A stretch of DNA of 64,000 bases, taken from the NCBI GenBank assembly GCA_030041045.1, contig JASHOQ010000048.1, forward strand, positions 1 through 64,000. The letters run 5' to 3'. Every line of letters begins with the position of its first letter. Position 1 is the stretch's first letter. The translations under genes and the position numbers were made by a program. The notes under the pieces were generated by a model. It searched no databases. It was not told the origin of the DNA and saw nothing but the letters and a program-made list of their open reading frames with translations. Below are positions 13,494 through 20,961 of this stretch, piece by piece. The stretch comes from Acidobacteriaceae bacterium. GTDB taxonomy: Bacteria; Acidobacteriota; Terriglobia; Terriglobales; Acidobacteriaceae.

Positions 13494-16400
13494 GGCCAGG
13501 CAATGGAATGTTGACGGTTACAGTGGATCCCTGGCCAAGCTGAGACTCGACTTTCATACTGCCTCCCGCCAGTCGTGCCCGTTCCTGCATCGAGATCAAT
13601 CCCAGACCGTGGATGGGAGTGTCCTCTTCCACATCGAATCCCACTCCAAAATCCGTTACGCGGAGCTGAAGCCGGTGGTCGTCGCCGCTGAGCATCACTT
13701 TGACGTGCGTCTTGCCCGCGTGCTTGGCCACATTGCGCAGCGCTTCCTGGGCGATGCGGTAAATGGCCGTGGCCGCCTCGGCCGGCCAACCTGGGGGAAG
13801 ATTGTTCGACATGTAGGTGGCCGGCATCTTTTCCCGCTGCCCGAATTCGTCTACCAGCGCCCTCAGCGCCTCAGACAGCCCCAAATCCTGCAGCGCGGTT
13901 GGATGCAGATGGTGCGAGATCTGGCGCACATCCGCATTCAGCGACTGCAGGTGCTCCTGAGCCTGTCGCATGCGGCCCGCATCCTCAGAAGTGCAGCCGG
14001 CGGTGTTCACTTCAGACAACAACAGTTCCAGCAGACTCAACCTCTGGCTCACGTCGTCGTGCAGTTCCCGCGCCACCTTCTGCCGCTCTTCCTCCTGCAC
14101 GGTAAAGAGGTGTCCAGCAAGCCCGCGCAGTTCTTCCTGCGTGCGATTCAGCCTGCGGGCGGCGACCTCGATTTCGCCTTCCAGAGCCTCTTTCTGCCGG
14201 GAAATCAGCTGTTCCGCCTCGTGCCTCTGGGTGATGTCTTCGACGATCAGCAGCAGAACGCGGCTCCCGTCGGTTAAAAGAGCCTGGCCCTTGATGAGCA
14301 GCGTCCTTCGATGCCCGTTGCTGGACTGATGTTCGAATTCGATGGCTGCGCCCGATGGGCCTTCCAGCAAAGATTCCAGCTTCCCGCGCAGGCTCTTCAA
14401 TCCCCATAAATGGCTGGCCAGGTCAGGCAGCGACCGGCCCTCCAATTCCTTGGTCTGCATCTGCGTGAGCTGCCGGAATGCCGTATTCACACTGCGCACC
14501 GAGAAGTCCTGGTTCAGGACCACGATGGGCAGAGGCACGCTTTCGACCACCGAGCTGGCGAAGTCGCGCGCATCCATCAGGCCCTGCTGGCTGCTGCGAA
14601 GCTGGTCGATATCCACCAGCACCACAACCAGGCCTTCAATCTTGTTTTCCGCGGTGCGGTAAGGGCGCACGCGCAACAGGTGCCAGCGTCCCTCCCGGTC
14701 CTGCACTTCGAGCTCGCGCGTTCCCAGCGTCTCCAGCACGTCTTGAAGGATCGGCTCAATATTCTCGATGCTCAGCTGCAGCCGGATTTCGCTGATGGAA
14801 CGCCCCACGTCGCTCGAGCGCACGCTCAGCAGCCGTTGCATGGGCGGCGTGAACTGGCGGATACGCAGGTCGTTGGTCAGCATCAGGAGCGGGATGTTCA
14901 CGCTGTTCAGCAAATTGGACAGATCGTTGCCCGTCTGCGTGAGAACGTTGTTCCGCTGCTGCAGTTCGTCGTTCACGGTTTGCAGCTCTTCGTTGGCGCT
15001 CTGCAACTCCTCCTTGGTGGTTTCGAGCTCCTCATTGGTGCTCTGCAACTCCTCGTTGGCCGATTGGATCTCTTCGTTGGCCGAGACCAGCTCCTGGTTG
15101 CGCGCGTCGCGCTCTTCCACCAGCGATTGCAGATGGAACCGCGTCGACGTCAGGTCCTGCCGCAATTGGGCCACCAGCCGGTCTTTCTCATCTGTGGTCA
15201 GCTGCAGGGGAGCGGGATTATCAAGTTGCCGCGCTTCCCCATTGTTGTCGACCTGCTGGAAGAGGATAAGGAAGCATCGCGGGCGCGACGAGGCGCTGGT
15301 GACCGGGAATACGTCGATTTGCACCCGCTGCTCGCGCGATTGCTCATCGATAATCGAAGCCTGTGTGGAAGTAGGGACGTTCTCCTGAATGGCGCGCTTT
15401 GCGGCCCCGCGCACTTCGTTGGCGATTCCGTCGCGCAACACGCGCATCAGATTCCAGCTCACGGCTCCCGGGGTCAGGTAAAGGTAGGGCGAGGTCTGTC
15501 CTCGCGATTGCAGCACGTTCATGCGCTCGTCGACGATCAGGCCCGGCGGCCCGAAGCGCGCCAGGACCAGGCGGTCGGCGGCCCGCTGCAGCTCGATTTC
15601 GGGCCAGACGTTGGCCTCCATCTCGGCGGCCTGCGTGCGGTCCGCGAACGGCATTTGCGCAAGCGCGTAGTTGCGGGGAAGCTCGAAATGAAAGGGCAGG
15701 TTATTGCCCGTCTTCATGTAGATCTTGGATTTCCGGTCGACGGCGGAAAACACGTCGATGTAGTCGCGCAGGCCCTCTGACATGCCCAACAGCATGAACG
15801 CCCCCACTTCCAGCGCATAATGAAATGTGAGCATCACCTGCCGCTGCAGCGCCTGATTGAAGTAGATCATCACATTGCGGCAGCTCAGGATGTCGATATG
15901 CGAGAAGGGAGGGTCGTTGCAAAGATTCTGGCGTGCAAAGATGCAGGTGTCGCGCAGACGCTTGGAGACCTGGTAACCCCGCTCGGTCTTGATGAAATAG
16001 CGCCGCAAACGCTCGGGCGAGACTTCGGCGGCAATGGTCTCCGGATAAACCGCAAACCGGGCGGTATCGATCGAACGCTCGCTGGCGTCGGTGCCGAAGA
16101 TCTGCACCGGAATGTCCAGCCCATGCTGCGCAAGATACTCGAGGATGATGATCGCCAGCGAGTAGGCTTCCTCACCCGTGGAGCAGCCGGCGCACCACAC
16201 GCGCAGCGGCTTTCCGACGGCGCGGTCCTGGAAGAGAATCGGCAGCACGTTTTCCCGCAGCGATTCCCAAAAACCCGGATCGCGGAAGAAGCGCGTGACG
16301 CTGATCAGCACGTCCTCCTGCAGGGTGTGCAATTCGTCGCTGCGGACCTGCAGGAAGCGGAGATAATGCGAGATCTGCTCCATGCGCAGCAGGATCATGC

Positions 16401-17319
16401 GCCGGGCGATGCGCCGCCGGATGGTTTCCGGCTTGTACTGGCGCAGGTCGAGCCCGGAGACGCCGCGCAGCATCTGCAGAATCTTCTGGAATGACTGCTC
16501 GTCGTCGGGGGCAACGGTGCCCTCTTCGAGCGAGCGCACTTCGGGCCGCGCAAACTGCTGCGCCAGCCGGCCCAGTTCGACGGCGATTTCCGCCGGTGGC
16601 AGCACCAGGTCCACGTGATCTGAGGCGATGGAGCTGCGCGGCATGCCACTGTGCTGGGCCGTATCCGGGCTCTGCACCAGCGCGATGCCGCCCTCACCCT
16701 TGATCGCCTTCAGGCCCAGAGCGCCGTCGGCGTCAGCTCCTGAAAGAACCACACCGATGGCATGGTTCTTCTGGTCGGTGGCGAGGGAATGGAAAAACTT
16801 GTCGATGGTCCGCGGCACGCGCTCACCGGCCGGCCGCGCCTCTACGCGAAACTGGCCCTCGCGCAGCGTAAGCGACTGATTGGGCTGAAGAACGTAAAGA
16901 TGATTCTGCTCCGGCCGCTGCCCGTCTTCGATGGATTGCACCGGCATCTGCGTGTAACGCTCGACGATCTCCGACATGAAACTGCGCTGGTCGGGCGCCA
17001 GGTGCGTGACCAGAACAAAGGCCATTCCGGTATTTGGAGCAAGGTTTTCGAGGATCTCCCGAAACGCCTGGAGCCCGCCCGCCGAGGCGCCAAAGCCGAC
17101 CACGGGATACAGAAGCGATGGAGAATGTTGCTCTTCTGGCTCGGCTTCAACGTCCACGGTAATGGGGCTGAGAGCGGCTTCCCCTTCCCCGTGGCCAGGC
17201 GCGATTCCCCGCCCATCGCTTGCCGCACTCGCCGCTTCACCGTTTCCCAGCACTGGCGATGGCGGCGGATCGGTCGGCGTTTCGGGGGTCAGCTTTTTCT
17301 CTGCCTTGCCTTTTGCCAT
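13486..17319 (-). CDS. CheB-CheR-PAS-HisKA_3 histidine kinase fusion
   Basis: A multidomain signalling protein of 1277 residues from the chosen ATG (MAKGKAEKK). In order: a Pro/Glu-rich tail; a CheB methylesterase domain (GASAGG nucleophile Ser, THLAP His, GADADGALG Asp); a CheR methyltransferase (RRIARRM, then VWCAGCSTGEEAYSLA for SAM binding); a PAS region; a striking heptad coiled coil of repeated S-A/T-NEEL units; a further PAS; then a HisKA_3 dimerisation domain with ARELHDDVSQRLSLLE and an HATPase with GLGLISMQERARLAGG. No HAMP or membrane segments. The final kinase is of the NarX/DesK class and pairs with the NarL-type regulator overlapping its 3' end. An in-frame GTG/ATG extension to 17439 exists but lacks family-like sequence. 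Confidence 0.93.
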   Translation of the reverse strand: MAKGKAEKKLTPETPTDPPPSPVLGNGEAASAASDGRGIAPGHGEGEAALSPITVDVEAEPEEQHSPSLLYPVVGFGASAGGLQAFREILENLAPNTGMAFVLVTHLAPDQRSFMSEIVERYTQMPVQSIEDGQRPEQNHLYVLQPNQSLTLREGQFRVEARPAGERVPRTIDKFFHSLATDQKNHAIGVVLSGADADGALGLKAIKGEGGIALVQSPDTAQHSGMPRSSIASDHVDLVLPPAEIAVELGRLAQQFARPEVRSLEEGTVAPDDEQSFQKILQMLRGVSGLDLRQYKPETIRRRIARRMILLRMEQISHYLRFLQVRSDELHTLQEDVLISVTRFFRDPGFWESLRENVLPILFQDRAVGKPLRVWCAGCSTGEEAYSLAIIILEYLAQHGLDIPVQIFGTDASERSIDTARFAVYPETIAAEVSPERLRRYFIKTERGYQVSKRLRDTCIFARQNLCNDPPFSHIDILSCRNVMIYFNQALQRQVMLTFHYALEVGAFMLLGMSEGLRDYIDVFSAVDRKSKIYMKTGNNLPFHFELPRNYALAQMPFADRTQAAEMEANVWPEIELQRAADRLVLARFGPPGLIVDERMNVLQSRGQTSPYLYLTPGAVSWNLMRVLRDGIANEVRGAAKRAIQENVPTSTQASIIDEQSREQRVQIDVFPVTSASSRPRCFLILFQQVDNNGEARQLDNPAPLQLTTDEKDRLVAQLRQDLTSTRFHLQSLVEERDARNQELVSANEEIQSANEELQSTNEELETTKEELQSANEELQTVNDELQQRNNVLTQTGNDLSNLLNSVNIPLLMLTNDLRIRQFTPPMQRLLSVRSSDVGRSISEIRLQLSIENIEPILQDVLETLGTRELEVQDREGRWHLLRVRPYRTAENKIEGLVVVLVDIDQLRSSQQGLMDARDFASSVVESVPLPIVVLNQDFSVRSVNTAFRQLTQMQTKELEGRSLPDLASHLWGLKSLRGKLESLLEGPSGAAIEFEHQSSNGHRRTLLIKGQALLTDGSRVLLLIVEDITQRHEAEQLISRQKEALEGEIEVAARRLNRTQEELRGLAGHLFTVQEEERQKVARELHDDVSQRLSLLELLLSEVNTAGCTSEDAGRMRQAQEHLQSLNADVRQISHHLHPTALQDLGLSEALRALVDEFGQREKMPATYMSNNLPPGWPAEAATAIYRIAQEALRNVAKHAGKTHVKVMLSGDDHRLQLRVTDFGVGFDVEEDTPIHGLGLISMQERARLAGGSMKVESQLGQGSTVTVNIPLPGHA

Positions 17320-17512
17320 GATCGTTCTCGCGCGGACGGATATAGCATATACCCGCTGAGGGTTCACAGGTCGCCCGCCGCACGCCTTAAATCGGCGCCG
17401 GCCACACCGCCACCGCCCGGGCACAAACTCTCGGCGCAAGCAACTTTTTTGCCCCCTGGTCTTACGGAGTGGCCAGTCGCCGCATCTATGCCTTTAGAGG
17501 CAGCATCCAGCT

Positions 17513-17794
17513 ATGGATTCAGAGACGTTGCGCGTGTTGCAGGAGTCGAATGAAATCGGCATTCGGTTTTTGCGCACCGAGATCACGACCGGGCACACGC
17601 TGCTCGACGTTGTGGAATTGACCGGAATTACCACCACCAGGGTGCGCACCCTTGAAAATGCCAATCGAGCCTACGAGTCAGCCAGCCGGCTGATACAGCG
17701 CCTAGATCTTTCGCCCGAGGAAGAGATGGAGCTGAAACGCGAGCTCGTAGAGCTGAAACGCCGGCTCGACTCTGAACCACCCGCTTCAACCTAG
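17513..17794 (+). CDS. Small hypothetical helical protein
   Basis: A 93-residue protein divergent from the CheB-CheR-kinase gene. It is soluble and helical, with a charged heptad-like second half (LSPEEEMELKRELVELKRRL). No family recognised. Codon use agrees with the neighbours. The ATG is preceded by AGGCAGCATCCAGCT, which gives no strong ribosome-binding site. A role linked to the neighbouring signalling genes is only a guess from position. Confidence 0.55.
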   Translation: MDSETLRVLQESNEIGIRFLRTEITTGHTLLDVVELTGITTTRVRTLENANRAYESASRLIQRLDLSPEEEMELKRELVELKRRLDSEPPAST

Positions 17795-18005
17795 GAAAAC
17801 CCCGGGGAGACAAGCGCGCCGCCGAAGCGTAGGATCGCTTCAGCTTCGAATCAGCGCGTACCCGGCATTCAACAAACGAGTGTGCCGTTCTCTCAAACGG
17901 TGCCGGCCCCCTACCGACGCGTGTGTCGATCCCCAGCGGACGAGAGCCCAGGAAAGAAATATCGTTTGCGCTTAGGCCGACGAGCCCGACCGTGAGCAGG
18001 TAGAG

Positions 18006-18413
18006 ATGCCGTTTCTTAGACAAGTTGTCTTTGTCGTCGACGACGAGAAAGTGATCGCCGAGACGCTGGCTACGATCCTCAATGGCGCAGGGTTTATCGC
18101 CCTCGCTTTTGACGATCCTTGCCAGGCGCTGGTCTCCGCGCGTGAAACTCCGCCGGATCTCCTCATTTCCGACGTGATGATGCCTGGAATGACGGGCGTG
18201 GACCTCGGCATCCGGTTGCGTGAGATTACCCCGGAGTGCAGAGTGCTGCTGTTCTCAGGCAAACCCCTTGGCGATCTGGCCGAGACCCTCCGCAGCAGCG
18301 GCGCGGAGTTCGAAGTGCTTCCCAAGCCCATGCACCCCACCGACCTCCTCAAGAGGTTGCGCACCGCCTTTGAAGAAGATGGATTGACGGCGCTCGGGGC
18401 CAATTGCAGATAG
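18006..18413 (+). CDS. Stand-alone receiver-domain response regulator
   Basis: A 135-residue single-domain CheY-like receiver. It has the acidic patch VDDE at 11-14, phospho-acceptor Asp56 in LLISDVMMPGMTG, and the conserved Lys in LPKPMHP. It has no output domain, so it probably works as a phosphate shuttle, sink or protein-interaction switch for one of the multidomain kinases nearby. It is unlinked in operon terms from the kinase cluster, about 700 bp past it and on the other strand. Confidence 0.9.
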   Translation: MPFLRQVVFVVDDEKVIAETLATILNGAGFIALAFDDPCQALVSARETPPDLLISDVMMPGMTGVDLGIRLREITPECRVLLFSGKPLGDLAETLRSSGAEFEVLPKPMHPTDLLKRLRTAFEEDGLTALGANCR

Positions 18414-18487
18414 ACCGCACCCACTTGCCGGGATCGGCCAAAGCGTCGAATGCGGGAGTCTGGACATGCAATTCCCTCCGCGCTACG

Positions 18488-18787
18488 ATGTGCGAAGAGA
18501 ACACTCGCCTCCATCCGATGTGTCCAGATGCGGCCAATAAAAGCGGTCAAAGCACCACGCTGCCGATGCATGTTCTGTCGTGTCCGGAAAGGGATGAACT
18601 CGACAGGCGGCTCAACGAAACCCTGTGCGAGCTTTCGGAAACCTCCCGCCAGGCTTCAGATCTGGCCCGCGAAAACGGTGTCGCCCTTAAATTTGCCGCC
18701 ATCCAGGCCCAGCATGACATTCTGGCGGAACGGATTCGGGTGCTTCGGGAATGCTTGCACCTGCACAAAGACTGGCACGGTTGTTGA
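18488..18787 (+). CDS. Small hypothetical protein with C-terminal helical motif
   Basis: About 99 residues from the ATG at 18488 (MCEENTRLHP). The second half reads as a conserved-looking helical module starting CPERDELDRRLNETL and ending in HLHKDWHGC. Small proteins of this kind (a helical pair with ERDEL and a terminal H-x3-H) occur in Acidobacteria, from memory. No catalytic motif. An in-frame extension to 18404 overlaps the receiver gene and seems less likely. Function unknown. Confidence 0.5.
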   Translation: MCEENTRLHPMCPDAANKSGQSTTLPMHVLSCPERDELDRRLNETLCELSETSRQASDLARENGVALKFAAIQAQHDILAERIRVLRECLHLHKDWHGC

Positions 18788-18996
18788 CCAGGCCGCGGCG
18801 CAGCGTTGGCTGCTTCTCCTTCAAAATGCACTCAGACCGTCGCCGCCCTGCGCGGATCTTGCTTCTCGGCCGGTCTCATCAGTCTGCTCGTTTAATTCGA
18901 ACAGACCTGTGCGGCAGCGCTTGCCCCTGGCGGAGTCAGAATCCGGGTGAGGGGCCGCTGGCAACGGGCAGCGCGATCCAGTCCATGCCTTCGTGC

Positions 18997-19185
18997 TTAC
19001 TGAAGCGATGTGCTGATGTTGCTGAATACATTGTTGATCGCCGACGCCACGCCGTTGATGCCCGCCACGCACGCAAGTGCAACCAGGACAATCGTCAGCG
19101 CATACTCAACCAGGTCTTGACCTTCCTCGTTGTTATAGACCCGGTCGTACGCCTTCAAATAGACGCTCTGCAACAGGGTTTTCAT
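18997..19185 (-). CDS. Flp family type IVb pilin
   Basis: A 62-residue prepilin (MKTLLQSVYL start) with a short basic leader, the processing site G22/Q23, Glu at mature position 5 (QDLVEYAL) and one hydrophobic helix TIVLVALACVAGINGVASAI. Flp pilins form Tad-type pili used in surface adhesion. No tad assembly gene or prepilin peptidase is in the window, so this is an orphan copy. The ATG is preceded by GGAGAG. A longer in-frame start (19269) would disrupt the leader and is rejected. Confidence 0.92.
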   Translation of the reverse strand: MKTLLQSVYLKAYDRVYNNEEGQDLVEYALTIVLVALACVAGINGVASAINNVFSNISTSLQ

Positions 19186-19296
19186 TTTTCTCTCCGAATG
19201 TTGGGGAACTGACTTTCGCGGTTCGACTCTCGTGCCGGGCCCCGGAGGAACCTGCGACTTTGGAACCATTGGACTCCACCTTTTCTGTCACATCAA

Positions 19297-19334
19297 TAGT
19301 ACTTAAGGTTCTAGCGAATCATTAGTACTTATGG
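19297..19334 (-). promoter_or_regulatory. Paired AGTACT sites upstream of the Flp pilin
   Basis: Two direct copies of TAGTACTTA(A/T)GG at 19297-19308 and 19323-19334, 26 bp apart, each containing the palindrome AGTACT. They lie about 112 bp upstream of the pilin start. The arrangement resembles a tandem activator or repressor site; the binding factor is unknown. Confidence 0.4.
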
Positions 19335-19443
19335 GTCCATGCTTGGCAAGTCCCCCGCATGTCCCCGCTGAAGAGCCCTCGGCGCGAGAAGCATGCCGGA
19401 GTCTCTCCTGACTCAGCGATTGTAAGCCGCTCATTCTAAATTT

Positions 19444-19773
19444 GCCCCGTAGCTCAGGTGGCTCGTCCGCAGGAAAATTCGAGGCGTCCGCAGGACGAAT
19501 CGAAGGTTGACCAGCAGTTTCCTGAAACTGCTGCGACAATACTTTCAGGCGTGGCCCCGTAGCTCAGGTGGCCCCGGCCCGCAAGGGCCGAAGCCAGAAC
19601 AGACCAGCAGTTTCCTGAAACTGCTGCGACAATACTTTCGGGCGTGGCCCCGTAGCTCAGGTGGCCCCGGCCCGCAAGGGCCGAAGCGAGAACAGACCAG
19701 CAGTTTCCTGAAACTGCTGCGACACAAGGCCTCAAAGTACAATTGAGAATCGAGCCGGCGACAGTCCAGGCGT
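19444..19773 (+). repeat. Three tandem tRNA-Arg-derived repeat units
   Basis: Three units start with the 5' part of the adjacent tRNA, (G)GCCCCGTAGCTCAGGTGG, at 19444, 19553 and 19646. After this tRNA 5' piece each unit has a different short hairpin (CGTCC-GCA-GGACG in unit 1; CGGCCC-GCAA-GGGCCG in units 2 and 3), then the perfect palindrome CAGCAGTTTC-CT-GAAACTGCTG, which mimics the tRNA anticodon arm with an extra G, then CGACA. The T-arm and acceptor 3' strand are missing. Units 2 and 3 are 93 bp apart. The true tRNA follows directly. Confidence 0.85.
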
Positions 19774-19850
19774 GGCCCCGTAGCTCAGGTGGATAGAGCA
19801 GCAGTTTCCTAAACTGCGTGTCGGAAGTTCGAATCTTCCCGGGGTCACCA
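19774..19850 (+). tRNA. tRNA-Arg (anticodon CCU)
   Basis: A complete cloverleaf: acceptor GGCCCCG pairs with CGGGGTC (one G-U), D-arm TAGCTCAGGTGGATAGAGCA, anticodon stem GCAGT/ACTGC with loop TTCCTAA (anticodon CCT at 19808-19810), T-arm GGAAG-TTCGAAT-CTTCC, discriminator A and an encoded CCA. It reads AGG codons. The 3' six bases overlap the end of the convergent gene at 19845. Confidence 0.95.
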
Positions 19851-20435
19851 GCTCATTCCGCTGGGCAGCTCAACGCGCGAGGGCGGCCAGGCCATCACCA
19901 CAAACTGGCCTGGCGCGGCGGGCGTCTTCAGCCGGGGCTGGCAGTCGGGATCGAAAGCGACCGATCCAGTACGCAGCACCTCCTCCACGCGGGCATACTG
20001 GTAGCCGGAATCCGGCTTGGTAAAGCCGGGACTGCCCTGGCACATGTCAAGGTGAATCGCGTTCTCCGTGATCTTCGAGCCGTCGGCGTCCAATCCCTTG
20101 CCGATCTCCACGATGGCCGCTCCCCGCGGGACCGGAATGGAGCCCATTCCATCGTTATCGATGGCCAGATTTGTCCAATACTGCCCGTCCGGAAAGGCGA
20201 CCCGGCGCCGGCCGTTCGGCATCGAAGCGTCTTCGACGTAGAACGCGATGCTCACCAGCTTGTTGCGGATGGGCTTGCCGCTCCTGGCTTCAACCAGGCG
20301 AATGGTCAGAATTGGCGCCGGGGTCTGCGTCGGAGCCGGTGCCGGGGTGGGCGTCGGGGTCTGCGCGGCCGCGCCAGGCCCCCATAGGGCTGCGCCGGCA
20401 AGGGCAATGACTCCCAGAAGACGCTCGATTGTCAT
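19845..20435 (-). CDS. Secreted hypothetical protein
   Basis: A 196-residue protein from ATG 20435 (MTIERLLGVIALAGAALWG) with a signal peptide ending near GAAAQ, a Thr/Pro repeat linker (TPTPTPAPAPTQTPAP), and a globular part with strand-rich motifs (ILTIRLVEARSGKP, GSIPVPRGAAIVEIGKG). The domain start looks like a beta-sandwich of carrier or transthyretin type, but I do not recognise the family. Its TGA stop is read from the complement of the tRNA-Arg CCA end. An in-frame extension to 20507 has no signal-like character and is rejected. Confidence 0.7.
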   Translation of the reverse strand: MTIERLLGVIALAGAALWGPGAAAQTPTPTPAPAPTQTPAPILTIRLVEARSGKPIRNKLVSIAFYVEDASMPNGRRRVAFPDGQYWTNLAIDNDGMGSIPVPRGAAIVEIGKGLDADGSKITENAIHLDMCQGSPGFTKPDSGYQYARVEEVLRTGSVAFDPDCQPRLKTPAAPGQFVVMAWPPSRVELPSGMSW

Positions 20436-20639
20436 CACCTCCACGCTCCCCAGCCGCGCTCCGGCGGTCTCCATTTCGGTGGTTTGGCTCAGGATACGCC
20501 CGCCCATGGAACGCCCTCAACGTGACCTTGGTCCCGATTCCGCGATCGCTCTGCTGCGAATGGCTTCCTCGCCGCGCTTTTGACTTGCCCGCATACGGGC
20601 GCGTATAAGAGTTCATGTCATGGAAATCGCTTCCATGAC

Positions 20640-20925
20640 GTGATTGCAACCTGTGCCGCAGCCCCGCGGTTGCGGCCTCATCAATCCAGCAATCGCCAGG
20701 ATGCTCGGGAAGGCGGTGAAAATCCGCCACTGCCCCGCAACTGTGAGCGCGCCCATGGTTGAGCCCGTCTCCTTGAGGAGATGGGCGAACCCAAGGGAGT
20801 CCAGCCACGGTCTTCCGCCCGACGCGGAAGTGACCGCCAAGCCACTGGAGTCGAACCGTTTTGGCTCGGCTTTGGGAAGGCGGCTGGACGATGCGCAAGT
20901 CAGGAGACCGGTCCTCGGCGTTCAA
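20640..20925 (+). promoter_or_regulatory. Cobalamin riboswitch
   Basis: Contains the conserved core GGGAAGGCGGTGAAAATCCG (from 20707), then CACTGCCCCGCAACTGTGAG, then AAGCCACTGGAGT, GGGAAGGCGGCTGG and the B12 box AAGTCAGGAGACC (20897-20909). These are the hallmarks of the cobalamin family. It lies in the leader of the TonB-dependent receptor that starts at 20962, 53 bp after the B12 box. Binding of a cobalamin is expected to lower receptor expression. The 5' boundary is approximate. Confidence 0.93.
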
Positions 20926-20961
20926 CCGCTTTCCCGTTCCGAGGGGGACGAAGGAGCTGCC

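Noticed and set aside
14410-15780. 456-codon plus-strand frame inside the CheB-CheR-kinase gene
   Set aside because: Shadow of the real gene on the minus strand; composition unlike a protein.
19454-19735. 93-codon minus-strand frame with a 31-residue internal repeat
   Set aside because: It is only the 93-bp tRNA-derived units read in frame (93 is a multiple of 3); no ribosome-binding site and no independent support.
19444-19773. CRISPR array
   Set aside because: The units are 93 bp or more, vary internally, lack uniform spacers and derive from a tRNA; no cas gene is present.
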